Shown here: piece by piece, positions 1 to 8,577 of the stretch
How the letters are laid out: every line of letters starts with the position of its first letter
Position numbering within the stretch: the first letter of the stretch is position 1
Origin: Stenotrophomonas sp. ISL-67
GTDB taxonomy: Bacteria; Pseudomonadota; Gammaproteobacteria; Xanthomonadales; Xanthomonadaceae
NCBI RefSeq assembly: GCF_018612915.1
Contig: NZ_JAGGRL010000001.1
Location: forward strand, 478,309 to 542,308
Direction of reading: 5' to 3'
DNA length: 64,000 nucleotides
Notes under the pieces: model-generated
Told to the model about the DNA's origin: nothing
The model's input: only the letters and a program-made list of their open reading frames with translations
Database searches by the model: none
Translations under genes and position numbers: made by a program

Positions 1-10
1 CCACCTGGGC
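1..10 (-). tRNA. 5' end of another tRNA-Leu, cut by window edge
   Basis: The first ten bases equal the acceptor 5' strand of the two complete tRNA-Leu genes that follow, and the flank up to base 30 is nearly the same as theirs. A promoter with the same layout lies just upstream. The rest of the gene is outside the window, so this is an inference from shared sequence. Confidence 0.75.
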
Positions 11-24
11 GACTCAGGAGGAGA

Positions 25-53
25 ATTCTGCGGGAGAACCGTGAATGTGTCAA
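25..53 (-). promoter_or_regulatory. Sigma-70 promoter of the cut tRNA-Leu copy
   Basis: On the minus strand a perfect TTGACA (53-48) is followed after 17 bases by CAGAAT (30-25). The same arrangement precedes the other two tRNA copies. Confidence 0.7.
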
Positions 54-90
54 CCGGATGTCGAAGAAAATTTGTTCGCCGGCAGAAACG

Positions 91-113
91 AAAAAACCCG
101 CTTGCGCGGGTTT
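91..113 (-). terminator. Rho-independent terminator after tRNA-Leu copy
   Basis: On the minus strand AAACCCGC, GCAA-type loop, GCGGG and a run of T follow the tRNA closely. An identical hairpin follows the second complete copy at 1005-1026. Confidence 0.8.
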
Positions 114-130
114 GATCATTTACCGAGTCG

Positions 131-217
131 TGGTGCCCAGAAGAGGACTCGAACCTCCACGAAGTTGCCCCCGCTAGCACCTGAAGCTAGTGCGTCTACC
201 AATTCCGCCACCTGGGC
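131..217 (-). tRNA. tRNA-Leu (anticodon CAG)
   Basis: The minus strand folds as a class II tRNA of 87 nt including an encoded CCA. The anticodon loop TTCAGGT sits on a CTAGC/GCTAG stem and gives anticodon CAG, which reads CUG, a very common Leu codon in a GC-rich genome. The T arm GGTTCGAGTCC is canonical. It differs from the copy at 1045-1131 by a single base. That base makes acceptor pair 7 a G-U wobble here, where the other copy has G-C. Confidence 0.96.
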
Positions 218-231
218 GACTCAGGAGGCGA

Positions 232-260
232 ATTATGCGGAACCCTCCGGGGGCTGTCAA
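232..260 (-). promoter_or_regulatory. Sigma-70 promoter of tRNA-Leu
   Basis: Minus-strand TTGACA (260-255), a 17-base spacer and CATAAT (237-232) lie about 15 bases before the mature tRNA 5' end. The -10 is closer to consensus than the CAGAAT of the other two copies, so this copy may be the most strongly transcribed (inference). Confidence 0.75.
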
Positions 261-316
261 TGCATGCTGAAGCGCCGATTGGCATACTCGCCCCACACCG
301 ACTGTCTGGAGTTTCC

Positions 317-1000
317 ATGGCTCTGCCGATCCTGCACGCCCACCCGCTGTCGTCGTGCTGCCAGAAGGTGCTGATCGCCGCCCGTGTGCTTGGCGTCGCC
401 CTTGACGAGCGCCTGCTCAACCTCGGCGACCCGGCCGAGCGGGAGATGCTCCAGGCCCTGTCGCCGGCCGAGAAAATGCCGGTGCTGGTCGACCAGGGCC
501 GGGCGGTGGCCGAGACCAGCATCATCATCGAGTACCTGCAGCAGCACCTGGCCGGAGGCCCGCGCCTGATTCCGACCGATGCCGATGCGGCGCTGGCCGT
601 GCGGTTCTGGGACCGGTTCTCCGACTTCTATGTCATGACGCCGATGCAGGCGCTGACCGCCGAACTGCTCAAGCCCGAAAGCGGGCGCAGTGGTGATGCT
701 GCAGAGGCGGCCCGGTCACAGCTGTTGAACAGCTACGCAGCGATGAACCGCCAGTTGGAGGACCGGACGTGGCTGGCAGGCGAGGGATTCAGCATGGCCG
801 ATTGTGCGGCGGCGCCCGCGCTGTTCTATGCGGTGGCTTATGTGCCGATTCCGGAAAAGGACGTCCACCTGCTCGCTTACGTCGCGCGGTTGATGGCGCA
901 TCCGGCGGTGGCGGCCGTCGTGGACGCGGCGCGGCCGTGGTTCAAGTATTTCCCGGGACGGGCGGGGTTGTCGGCCCGGTTTTACCTGCCCGAGGCCTGA
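317..1000 (+). CDS. Glutathione S-transferase family protein
   Basis: This 227-aa protein looks like a cytosolic GST. The N-terminal thioredoxin-like half (about 1-80) contains SSCCQKV where family members place the glutathione-site residue, then the KMPVLVD cis-proline region and AETSIIIEYL, the usual Glu-Ser/Thr contact motif. The C-terminal half is helical with WLAGEGFSMADCA, the GST N-capping motif. The chosen start (MALPILHAHP) places the first beta strand at the N-terminus. A longer frame from 260 would run into the divergent tRNA promoter. The substrate is unknown. The gene is enclosed by two near-identical tRNA-Leu units, which makes it excisable by recombination in principle. Confidence 0.85.
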   Translation: MALPILHAHPLSSCCQKVLIAARVLGVALDERLLNLGDPAEREMLQALSPAEKMPVLVDQGRAVAETSIIIEYLQQHLAGGPRLIPTDADAALAVRFWDRFSDFYVMTPMQALTAELLKPESGRSGDAAEAARSQLLNSYAAMNRQLEDRTWLAGEGFSMADCAAAPALFYAVAYVPIPEKDVHLLAYVARLMAHPAVAAVVDAARPWFKYFPGRAGLSARFYLPEA

Positions 1001-1004
1001 AACG

Positions 1005-1026
1005 AAAAAACCCGCTTGCGCGGGTT
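1005..1026 (-). terminator. Rho-independent terminator after second tRNA-Leu
   Basis: Same hairpin and T-run as at 91-113, here directly after the stop codon of the convergent GST gene, so it may end both transcripts. Confidence 0.8.
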
Positions 1027-1044
1027 TGATCATGTACCGAGTCG

Positions 1045-1131
1045 TGGTGCCCAGGAGAGGACTCGAACCTCCACGAAGTTGCCCCCGCTAGCACCTGAAG
1101 CTAGTGCGTCTACCAATTCCGCCACCTGGGC
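1045..1131 (-). tRNA. tRNA-Leu (anticodon CAG), second complete copy
   Basis: Same 87-nt class II tRNA with encoded CCA as at 131-217, with one base changed so that acceptor pair 7 is a Watson-Crick G-C. The terminator, spacer and 5' flank are repeated together with the tRNA, which shows a duplicated unit of roughly 150 bp and not only a duplicated tRNA. Confidence 0.96.
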
Positions 1132-1145
1132 GACTCAGGGGGCGA

Positions 1146-1174
1146 ATTCTGGGCAAGTCCGCGAGGGTTGTCAA
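1146..1174 (-). promoter_or_regulatory. Sigma-70 promoter of second tRNA-Leu
   Basis: Minus-strand TTGACA (1174-1169), 17 bases, CAGAAT (1151-1146). Because this promoter occupies the 5' part of the long rnr reading frame, the frame upstream of about 1200 is unlikely to be coding. Confidence 0.7.
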
Positions 1175-1259
1175 CGCTTTTGTTAAATTTCTTCACAATC
1201 CTGCATGGGCTGCGGTGATGACCGATTCTGCACACCTGCACGCGGTACCATGGGGGTCG

Positions 1260-3725
1260 ATGAAATCAAAGAAACCGACCCGGGGCGCGAAAGCCCCCAA
1301 ATCCCCGGCGCCCAAGCAGGCTGCCGGTCCGTCGGGCAAGCCCCGCGCTGCTGCCAAGTCCGGCAAGCTGCCGCCCTGGATGCCCGAGTCGATGAGCACC
1401 CCCGTGCCGCCCCGTGGCGGCAAACGATCCGGCCCGCAGCCGGACGGCCCGCCGATTCCCACCCGTCGCAACCCCCGCCCGAGCGCGGCGGTTGGCAGCG
1501 TGGAAGACCCCTTTGCCGCGCGTGAAGCTGAACGCTATGCCCAGCCGATCGCCAGCCGCGAGGCGATCCTGCAACTGCTGGACCGTTGCGATGGCCCGCA
1601 GACCGCCGAGGAAATCGGTATCCAGCTCGGCCTGACCGAGCCGGACCGCGCCGATGCGCTGGGCAAGCGCCTGGGCGCCATGGTGCGCGATGGCCAGCTG
1701 GTGCAGAACCGCCGCGGCGGCTTCGCCCCGGTGCAGGCCACCAACCTGATCACCGGCGTGGTGATTGCCAACCCGGAAGGGTTCGGCTTCCTGCGCCCGG
1801 TGGACGGCGGCGGCGACGACCTGTTCCTGCCCCCATATGAAATGCGCAAGGTGATGCACGGCGACCGCGTGCTGGCCAACGTGACCGGCATCGACCGCCG
1901 TGGCCGCCGCGAAGGCAGCATCGCGCGGGTGCTCGAGCGCGGCATGACCCGCCTGATCGGGCGTTTCAGCGTCGAGTTCGGCATCAATTACGTGGTGCCC
2001 GACGACAAGCGCATCCAGCGCAACGTGCAGGTTCCGCCGGACCAGACCGGCGATGCCCGCGATGGGCAGCTGGTGGTGTGCGAACTGACCCAGGCCCCGG
2101 ATACCCGCCGCCCGCCGATCGGTCGCATCATCGCGGTGCTGGGCGACAAGCTCACCGCCTCGCTGATCGTGGAAACGGCGATCCACGGCCATGAGCTGCC
2201 GTTTGAATTCCCGCAGGCCGTGCTGGACGAAGCCGCATCGGTCCCGATGCAGGTGGAGCCGACGATGGTCGGCGACCGTGTCGACCTGCGCAGCACGCCG
2301 CTGGTCACCATCGACGGTGAAGACGCCAAGGACTTCGACGACGCCGTCTACTGCGAACCCAACGCCGAAGGCTTCCGCCTGGTGGTGGCCATCGCCGACG
2401 TCTCCAACTACGTCCGTCCCGGCACGCCGCTGGACGATGAAGCCCAGAAGCGCGCCACCTCGGTGTACTTCCCGGGCTTCGTGGTGCCGATGCTGCCGGA
2501 GACGCTGTCCAACGGCATCTGCTCGCTGATGCCCAAGGTCGACCGCATGTGCTTCGTCTGCGACATGCAGGTCAACCGCGAGGGCGAAGTGATCCATTCG
2601 CGCTTCTACGAGGCGGTGATGAATTCGCATGCGCGCCTGACCTACACCCAGGTGTGGCAGGCAGTGGGCGAGAACGACCCGGCCGCGCGCAACGCCATCG
2701 GTGCGCTGTTGCCGCAGGTCGAACGCCTGCACCAGCTGTACAAGGTACTGGCCAAGGCGCGCACCCGCCGGGGTGCGATCGAGTTCGAATCCTCCGAAGT
2801 GCGCTTCGTGCTCGACAATACCGGCGAGGTCACCCAGGCCGGCATGCTGGTGCGCAACGATGCGCACAAGCTGATCGAGGAATGCATGATCGCAGCCAAC
2901 GTGCAGGCTGCACGTTACCTGCTGCACAAGGGCGTGCCGGCGCCGTTCCGCGACCACGCCAAGCCGCCGGAATCGAAGTTCGAGGACCTGCTGGAATTCC
3001 TGAAGGAGTTCAAGCTCAGCCTGCCGCCGTGGTCGAAGGTGCAACCGGGCGATTACACCAAGCTGCTGAAGAAGGTGCGGGAGCGTCCGGATTCGGCGTT
3101 GATCGAATCGGTGCTGCTGCGCAGCCAGAGCCTGGCGGTGTACGGGCCGGACAACCAGGGTCATTTCGGCCTGGCGCTGGATGCGTACGCGCATTTCACC
3201 TCGCCGATCCGCCGGTATCCCGACCTGCTGGTGCACCGTGCCATCAAGCACGGGCTGAGCGGCAAGCCGCTGGAGAAGTTCACCTATTCCCAGCGCGAAA
3301 TGGCCGCGCTGGCGTTGCAGTGTTCCGAACGCGAGCGTCGTGCCGACGAGGCCGAGCGCGAAGTGGACGAGCGCTACCGCGCGGCGTGGATGGAAAAGCA
3401 TGTGGGTGGCCAGTTCGACGGCGTGATCAGCGGCGTGACCAGCTTCGGGCTGTTCGTGGAACTGGACGACTCCAAGGTCAACGGCCTGGTCCATGTCACC
3501 CAGCTGCCGCACGACTATTACCAGTTCGACGCGACTCGCAAGACGCTGAGCGGCGAGCGCCGTGGCACCAGCTACCGCCTGGGTGATCGGGTGCGGATCC
3601 TGGTGCTCAAGGCCAGCATGGAAGAGCGCAAGATCGATTTCCGCCTGGTCCAAGAGAAAGAAGACGAAGAACAGGCCCTGCCGCCGCGCGGGCAGCCGGC
3701 CAAGCGGCAGAAGCAGAAATATTGA
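1260..3725 (+). CDS. rnr: Ribonuclease R (3'-5' exoribonuclease)
   Basis: RNase R degrades structured RNA from the 3' end in the cytoplasm (mRNA and rRNA decay, cold and stress survival). About 821 aa from the start used here. There is a Lys/Pro/Arg-rich N-terminal tail (about 1-90), a winged-helix region (REAILQLLDRCDGPQTAEEI), cold-shock OB domains (TGVVIANPEGFGFLRPVDGG), and the RNB catalytic domain with the acidic cluster TIDGEDAKDFDDAVY. The C-terminal S1 domain (FDGVISGVTSFGLFVELDD) is followed by a basic tail. The start MKSKKPTRG at 1260 has only a weak G-run upstream; an ATG at 1218 is the alternative. rlmB follows two genes later, as in many gammaproteobacteria. Confidence 0.95.
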   Translation: MKSKKPTRGAKAPKSPAPKQAAGPSGKPRAAAKSGKLPPWMPESMSTPVPPRGGKRSGPQPDGPPIPTRRNPRPSAAVGSVEDPFAAREAERYAQPIASREAILQLLDRCDGPQTAEEIGIQLGLTEPDRADALGKRLGAMVRDGQLVQNRRGGFAPVQATNLITGVVIANPEGFGFLRPVDGGGDDLFLPPYEMRKVMHGDRVLANVTGIDRRGRREGSIARVLERGMTRLIGRFSVEFGINYVVPDDKRIQRNVQVPPDQTGDARDGQLVVCELTQAPDTRRPPIGRIIAVLGDKLTASLIVETAIHGHELPFEFPQAVLDEAASVPMQVEPTMVGDRVDLRSTPLVTIDGEDAKDFDDAVYCEPNAEGFRLVVAIADVSNYVRPGTPLDDEAQKRATSVYFPGFVVPMLPETLSNGICSLMPKVDRMCFVCDMQVNREGEVIHSRFYEAVMNSHARLTYTQVWQAVGENDPAARNAIGALLPQVERLHQLYKVLAKARTRRGAIEFESSEVRFVLDNTGEVTQAGMLVRNDAHKLIEECMIAANVQAARYLLHKGVPAPFRDHAKPPESKFEDLLEFLKEFKLSLPPWSKVQPGDYTKLLKKVRERPDSALIESVLLRSQSLAVYGPDNQGHFGLALDAYAHFTSPIRRYPDLLVHRAIKHGLSGKPLEKFTYSQREMAALALQCSERERRADEAEREVDERYRAAWMEKHVGGQFDGVISGVTSFGLFVELDDSKVNGLVHVTQLPHDYYQFDATRKTLSGERRGTSYRLGDRVRILVLKASMEERKIDFRLVQEKEDEEQALPPRGQPAKRQKQKY

Positions 3726-3738
3726 GGGGAGGCGACCC

Positions 3739-4212
3739 ATGAACCCGGTTCCTGAATTCTCCGGCGGCTGCCAATGCGGCGCGATCCGCTTCCATGTCCG
3801 CGGCGCTTTGCCGGACCGCTCGGTCTGCCACTGCCGGATGTGCCAGAAGGCCTTCGGCGCCTACTACGCGCCGCTGGTATCGGTGCGCGGCGCCGATTTC
3901 CAATGGACCCGGGGCGAGCCGCGCCGGTTCCAGTCTTCCAATCACTTCCGCCGTGGGTTCTGCGCCGACTGCGGCACCCCGCTGACCTACGAAGGTGAGG
4001 ACGGCATGGCGGTGGCGGCCGGCGCGTTCGACCAGCCTGAGCGGCTGCCGCCGACCCTGCAGTACGGCACCGAGTCCAAGCTGCCGTTCGTGGACCAGTT
4101 GGGCGCGCTGGACGTGATCCTGCAGGAAGACGACCCCGACGCCGAGCGCCTGCGCAGCCTGGTCTCCCACCAGCATCCGGACCGCGATACCGCGCGCTGG
4201 CCCAGCCGGTAG
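3739..4212 (+). CDS. GFA-family zinc protein (CENP-V/GFA domain)
   Basis: A 157-aa protein of the glutathione-dependent formaldehyde-activating enzyme (GFA) family. It shows the family's Zn-binding cysteines: GGCQCGAIRF at the N-terminus, CHCRMCQK around residue 32-38, and GFCADCGTPL near residue 75-83. Many members are not formaldehyde enzymes, so the reaction is not assigned. A strong ribosome binding site (GAGGGGAGG) lies before the ATG, 13 bases after the rnr stop. Its TAG stop codon is part of the GTAG head of a palindromic repeat. Confidence 0.85.
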   Translation: MNPVPEFSGGCQCGAIRFHVRGALPDRSVCHCRMCQKAFGAYYAPLVSVRGADFQWTRGEPRRFQSSNHFRRGFCADCGTPLTYEGEDGMAVAAGAFDQPERLPPTLQYGTESKLPFVDQLGALDVILQEDDPDAERLRSLVSHQHPDRDTARWPSR

Positions 4213-4260
4213 AGCCGGGCTCTGCCCGGCTGCCTCCCGACGCCGGGCTCCGCCCGGCTG
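4209..4260 (+). repeat. SMAG/REP palindrome plus degenerate second hairpin
   Basis: GTAG at 4209 opens a palindrome with arms GAGCCGGGC/GCCCGGCT. A second, GTAG-less hairpin (CGCCGGGCTCCGCCCGGC) follows at 4241-4258. The first element supplies the stop codon of the upstream gene. Confidence 0.7.
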
Positions 4261-4331
4261 CCCCCCACGGCGGGCAGGGCCGCCGCCGATGCTCTACCAT
4301 TACCACCCCCTGTACCGGTCCCGCCCCCGCA

Positions 4332-5075
4332 ATGAGCAAGCAAAGCCAGTGGATCGTCGGCGTCAACGCCGTCGCCTCCTCGATCGAGAACGATGCCGAG
4401 AACGTCCGCGAAGTGCTCATCGAGGCGAGCGCGAAGAACCCGCGGCTGACCGAAATCGAGGAAAACGCACGCCGTAAGGGCATTGACGTCCGCAAGGTCA
4501 ACACCCAGGCGCTGGACGGCGTGGGCGGTTCGGTGCGCCACCAGGGCGTGGCCGCCCGCTACCAGGCGGCGCGCACCTGGGGTGAGAACGAGCTGGAGGG
4601 CCTGGTCGAGGCCGCCGAGGGCAAGGCCCTGCTGTTGATCCTGGACGAGGTTCAGGACCCGCACAACCTGGGTGCCTGCCTGCGCAGTGCCGCGGCTGCC
4701 GGTGCCACCGCGGTGATCATTCCCAAGGACAAGTCGGCCACGGTCAATGCCACCGTGCGCAAGACCTCGGCCGGCGCCGCCGATCGCATTCCGGTGGTAG
4801 CGGTGACCAACCTGTCGCGCTGCCTGAAGGACCTGCAGAAGCAGGGCGTGTGGATCTACGGGCTGGCTGGTGAAGCCACCGATTCGCTGTACTCGATCGA
4901 CCTGAAGGGCAACGTGGCGCTGGTGCTGGGCGGCGAAGCCGACGGCATGCGCCGCCTGACCCGCGAAAACTGCGACGGCCTGGTCAAGATCCCGATGCCG
5001 GGCGACATCGAGAGCCTGAACGTTTCGGTGGCGGCAGGCGTCGCGCTGTTTGAAGCCGTCCGCCAGCGCGGCTGA
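4332..5075 (+). CDS. rlmB: 23S rRNA (guanosine-2'-O)-methyltransferase RlmB
   Basis: SpoU-family methyltransferase expected to 2'-O-methylate G2251 (E. coli numbering) in the 23S rRNA P loop. 247 aa, the usual length. An N-terminal substrate-binding domain (WIVGVNAVASSIE, RHQGVAARY) is followed by the knotted SPOUT domain. SPOUT motif 1 is DPHNLGACLRSA, motif 2 is VLGGEADGM and motif 3 is [17 protein letters not shown], which form the SAM pocket. It lies downstream of rnr, its common partner. Confidence 0.95.
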   Translation: MSKQSQWIVGVNAVASSIENDAENVREVLIEASAKNPRLTEIEENARRKGIDVRKVNTQALDGVGGSVRHQGVAARYQAARTWGENELEGLVEAAEGKALLLILDEVQDPHNLGACLRSAAAAGATAVIIPKDKSATVNATVRKTSAGAADRIPVVAVTNLSRCLKDLQKQGVWIYGLAGEATDSLYSIDLKGNVALVLGGEADGMRRLTRENCDGLVKIPMPGDIESLNVSVAAGVALFEAVRQRG

Positions 5076-6610
5076 CAGGCGGTAGCGCCGGCCGTTGGCC
5101 GGCCTACGCGGTGCTGACCAACGTTCATGAGGGCCGGCCAACGGCCGGCGTTACCCGCGCCAACGCACCTACGACGCGTTGGCGCTTCCCCCAATGCCTT
5201 GAACAACGTCACATCGTTGACCAGCTGCTTCTGCTTCACCGACGCCAGCGACAGCTCGGCATCGCGGCGGGTCTGCTGTGCTTCCAGCCAGGTGCGCAGG
5301 TCGGTGGCGCCGACGCGGTAGCGCACTTCGTACATGCGTTCGATTTCCACCGCTTCGTCATACGACGCCTGCGAGGCCGCCACCTGCGTGGCGAACTGGG
5401 TGCGGGCCGACAGCGCGTTGTCCACCTCCGACAGCGCCGTGTACAGCGTGCGCCGGAACGTGTTCGCCGCGATCTGGTAATCGGTGCCGGCGATCTGCGT
5501 ATCCAGCTGCGCCTGGCGGATGTTGAGGAACGGCAGCGACAGCCCCGCGCCCAGTGATGCCACCGGGTTTTTCAGCACATCCGACAGCGTGGTCGCGCCA
5601 CTGCTGACGCCACCGGTCAGGCTCAACGCCGGGTAATAGCTCGTGGCGGTGACCTTGATGTTCTTCAGGCTGTTGCGCAGGCGCAGTTCGGCTGCACGCA
5701 GGTCCGGGCGCCGGCCGAGCAGGTCGGCGGGCAGGCCTTCGGCGATGGCCGGGCTGCCGGCGATATCCAGCGCCTGCGGTTCATCGGCCTGCGGCCACGG
5801 CTGGCCATCGAGCAGCACGGTCAACGCGTTGCGGCTGGCCACGCGCTGCTGCTCCAGCGCGCTCTGCGCGGCGCGCTGTGCTTCCAGTTGCTGGGTGGCC
5901 TGGCGTACTTCCAGCCGCGATACGGCACCGGCAGTGAAGCGGGCCTGCACCAGTTCCTGGGTGCGCTGCAGGCGCGCGAGATTCGCGTCGCCCGCGGCAA
6001 TCGACTGGTTGAGGTACGCCAGCGTCCAATACTGGGTGGCCACGTCGCCGATCACCAGCAATGCGGTGTTCTGCAGGTCTTCCTCGCTGGCCTGGGCTTC
6101 CCACTGGGCGATGTCGCGCTGTGCGCGCAGGCGGCCCCACAGGTCGACCTCCCACTGCAGCGACACACCGGCCGAGCTGCTCCGGTTCCAGTCGGCGCTC
6201 TGGTCAACGGCGCGGTTGCCGCTGCTGCTGATACTGCCTGACGGCTGCGGCCACAGCGCGTTGTCGCTCAACCCGGCCTGCAGCCGTGCCCGCTGCACGG
6301 CCAGCCCGGCCGAGGCCAGGTCGGTGTTGGCCTGCAGGGCGCGCGCGATCACCCGGTCCAGCCGAGGGTCGCCGAAGCCGGTCCACCAGGCGTCGTCGCG
6401 TACATCGGTGCGCAGCGTAGACGGTGCGTAGGAAGCCTCGGTCGGCGCGTTGCGCTGCGCGTCGCCACGACCATACACGGCCGGTACGCTGGGCGGGTCG
6501 ACCTTGTACTGGCCGGTGCTGACGCAGGCCGACAGCAGCAGGGCGGTGCCGCAGGCCAGCGCCAACGGGCGCACGGCCGGAACAAACGGGAACAGGGTTG
6601 GAATCTTCAT
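4856..6610 (-). CDS. RND/ABC efflux outer membrane factor, NodT/OprM type (C-terminus probably frameshifted)
   Basis: TolC-like outer membrane lipoprotein that forms the exit duct for the MacAB-type pump encoded just upstream. The signal peptide ends in the lipobox LSAC (Cys29). Two outer-membrane-efflux repeats follow, with typical segments such as [14 protein letters not shown] and [13 protein letters not shown]. The family normally ends soon after VTLFKALGG, about 475-480 aa. Here the frame continues about 110 residues through two SMAG repeats and antisense to rlmB. One extra G in the G5 tract at 5188-5192 would give ALGGSANAS and a stop at 5169-5171, so I suspect a one-base loss. The start overlaps the macB stop (ATGA). 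Confidence 0.85.
   Translation of the reverse strand: MKIPTLFPFVPAVRPLALACGTALLLSACVSTGQYKVDPPSVPAVYGRGDAQRNAPTEASYAPSTLRTDVRDDAWWTGFGDPRLDRVIARALQANTDLASAGLAVQRARLQAGLSDNALWPQPSGSISSSGNRAVDQSADWNRSSSAGVSLQWEVDLWGRLRAQRDIAQWEAQASEEDLQNTALLVIGDVATQYWTLAYLNQSIAAGDANLARLQRTQELVQARFTAGAVSRLEVRQATQQLEAQRAAQSALEQQRVASRNALTVLLDGQPWPQADEPQALDIAGSPAIAEGLPADLLGRRPDLRAAELRLRNSLKNIKVTATSYYPALSLTGGVSSGATTLSDVLKNPVASLGAGLSLPFLNIRQAQLDTQIAGTDYQIAANTFRRTLYTALSEVDNALSARTQFATQVAASQASYDEAVEIERMYEVRYRVGATDLRTWLEAQQTRRDAELSLASVKQKQLVNDVTLFKALGEAPTRRRCVGAGNAGRWPALMNVGQHRVGRPTAGATACQPRWRTASNSATPAATETFRLSMSPGIGILTRPSQFSRVRRRMPSASPPSTSATLPFRSIEYSESVASPASP
5082..5154. repeat. Two facing SMAG palindromes
   Basis: GTAGCGCCGGCCGTTGGCC begins at 5082 on the plus strand. 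Its inverted counterpart, with GTAA instead of GTAG, ends at 5154. They sit between the convergent rlmB and efflux genes, where such pairs commonly serve as bidirectional RNA ends. The minus-strand efflux reading frame passes through both, which is suspicious (see findings). Confidence 0.75.
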
Positions 6611-8577
6611 TCGCGCGCCAGCGCCTCCACGGGATCGAGTTGGGCCGCATTGCGTGCCGGAAGGAAGCCGAACGCCACGCCGATCAGGCTCGAGCACGCG
6701 AACGCGGCCACGATCGAGGCAGTGGAGAACAGCATCTTGAAATCGGGGGCGAAGGTGTCGAACACCCAGCCCACCACCAGCGACAGGCCCACGCCGAGCA
6801 GGCCGCCGAGCAGGCAGACCAGCACCGCTTCGATCAGGAACTGCTGGCGGATGTCGCTCTGCCGCGCGCCCACCGCCATGCGCACGCCGATCTCGCGGGT
6901 GCGCTCGGTGACCGACACCAGCATGATGTTCATCACCCCGATCCCGCCCACCAGCAGTGCGATGGCGGCGATGGCACTGATCAGCAGGGTCATCGTGCGC
7001 GTGGTCTGCTCGATGGTGTCGCGGATCTCGGCGCTGTTGCTGAGGAAGAAATCCTCGGTGCCGTGGCGCATGATCAGCAGCTTGGAGATGGCAGCCTGCG
7101 CCGCATCCATCGGGGTGCCATCGTCCACCCGCACGGTGATGCTGGACACGTAGCTCTGGCCCAGCATGCGCGACATCACGGTGGTGTAAGGCACCCAGAT
7201 CGACAGGCTGGTGCTGCTGCCAAAGCCCATGCTCTGGCGCTGGGCCACGCCGATCACGCGGACCGGCACGTTGCCGAGCAGGATCACCTGGCCGACCGGG
7301 TCGGCGCCATTGGGGAAGAACTGGCTGCGGGTGTTCTCATCGATCACCGCTACCTGTGCCAGCCCCTTCACCGCATCGGCATCGAAGAAGTTGCCGGCGC
7401 TCAGGGTCACGCCCTTGACCCGGAAGAACTGTTCGCCCACGCCGCTGACCTGGGCGGTGGCCGACTGGTTGCGATAGCGCGCGGTAGCCGACGAGGACAC
7501 GCTGGGGGTGACGCTGTCGATGTAGCTCTGCCGCGACAGCGCGTCGGCATCGGTGGCCTTGAGCGTCTGCACCCGCGCCGAGCGCATGTCACCGAAACCG
7601 CGGCCGGGGTAGACGTCGATGGTGTTGGTGCCCAGCGCGCTGATGTTCTGCAGGATCTGCTGCTGCGAACCATTGCCCATCGCCACCACCGACACCACCG
7701 AGGCGATGCCGATGATGATGCCCAGCATGGTCAGGAACGTGCGCAGGCGGTGCGCGTTCATTGCCAGCAGCGCCATCCGGAAGGCTTCGGTGAAGCGGTC
7801 GCGTGCGGCGCGCCAGCTGTGGCCCTTGGCGGCGGCCACGGTCGGGGTGCGCTGGGCACGGTAGCTCGGTGCCTTGGCGTTGACGCGGTCGGCGATGATC
7901 TCGCCGTCGCGGATCTCGATGATGCGCTGGGCGTGTTCGGCCACCGACATGTCGTGGGTGACGATGATGATGGTGTGGCCTTCGGCATGCAGTTCGCCGA
8001 GGATGCCCATGACTTCCTCGCCGGACTTTGTATCCAGCGCCCCGGTCGGCTCGTCGGCCAGGATCACCTCGCCACCGTTCATCAACGCCCGCGCGATCGA
8101 CACCCGCTGCTGCTGGCCACCGGACAGCTGGCCCGGCTTGTGCCGCATGCGGTCGCCCAGGCCCAGCCGCTGCAGCAGCTGTTCGGCGCGCGCGCTGCGC
8201 ACCGGTGCCGGGCTGCCGGCGTATACCGAGGGCACTTCCACGTTGCCGCGTGCGTCCAGGTCACCGAGCAGGTGGTAGCGCTGGAAGATGAAGCCGAAAT
8301 GCTCGCGGCGCAGTTCGGCCAGCTCGTCGGGCAGCATGCTGCCGGTCTCGCGGCCGGCCACCTGGTAGCTGCCGCGGCTGGGGCGGTCCAGGCAGCCGAG
8401 GATGTTCATCAGCGTTGACTTGCCCGAGCCTGACTGGCCGACGATGGCCACCATCTCACCGGCGGCGATGTCCAGGTTGACGTCGCGCAGAACTGCGATG
8501 GTCTCGTCGCCGGCCGGGAATTCGCGGCGCAGGTCGCGCAGCCGCAGCAGCGGCGTGCCCGTGTTGGCGGTCTTCAT
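6607..8577 (-). CDS. macB: MacB-type ABC transporter (ATPase-permease fusion)
   Basis: Inner-membrane component of a MacAB-TolC tripartite exporter for macrolides, peptides or other amphiphiles (substrate not readable from sequence). 656 aa. The N-terminal ABC domain has Walker [10 protein letters not shown], signature LSGGQQQR and Walker [13 protein letters not shown]. The MacB core has a first transmembrane segment ([21 protein letters not shown]), a large periplasmic domain, and three C-terminal membrane helices with the [16 protein letters not shown] motif of FtsX/MacB permeases. Both ends overlap neighbours by ATGA, so macA-macB-outer membrane factor is one translationally coupled operon. 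Confidence 0.93.
   Translation of the reverse strand: MKTANTGTPLLRLRDLRREFPAGDETIAVLRDVNLDIAAGEMVAIVGQSGSGKSTLMNILGCLDRPSRGSYQVAGRETGSMLPDELAELRREHFGFIFQRYHLLGDLDARGNVEVPSVYAGSPAPVRSARAEQLLQRLGLGDRMRHKPGQLSGGQQQRVSIARALMNGGEVILADEPTGALDTKSGEEVMGILGELHAEGHTIIIVTHDMSVAEHAQRIIEIRDGEIIADRVNAKAPSYRAQRTPTVAAAKGHSWRAARDRFTEAFRMALLAMNAHRLRTFLTMLGIIIGIASVVSVVAMGNGSQQQILQNISALGTNTIDVYPGRGFGDMRSARVQTLKATDADALSRQSYIDSVTPSVSSSATARYRNQSATAQVSGVGEQFFRVKGVTLSAGNFFDADAVKGLAQVAVIDENTRSQFFPNGADPVGQVILLGNVPVRVIGVAQRQSMGFGSSTSLSIWVPYTTVMSRMLGQSYVSSITVRVDDGTPMDAAQAAISKLLIMRHGTEDFFLSNSAEIRDTIEQTTRTMTLLISAIAAIALLVGGIGVMNIMLVSVTERTREIGVRMAVGARQSDIRQQFLIEAVLVCLLGGLLGVGLSLVVGWVFDTFAPDFKMLFSTASIVAAFACSSLIGVAFGFLPARNAAQLDPVEALARE

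Noticed and set aside
1..1174. tRNA-anchored genomic island around the GST gene
   Set aside because: No integrase, no mobility gene and normal GC; a tandem tRNA-unit duplication explains the flanking repeats.
1104..1259. N-terminal extension of rnr
   Set aside because: The frame upstream of 1260 overlaps the tRNA-Leu gene and its promoter, and the residues are not protein-like for RNase R.
1266..3740. 824-codon open frame on the minus strand
   Set aside because: It is the antisense shadow of rnr; residue composition is His/Gln/Arg-rich as expected from reversed GC-rich codons, and no motif is present.
6598..8418. 606-codon plus-strand frame
   Set aside because: Antisense to macB, whose Walker motifs are unambiguous on the other strand.
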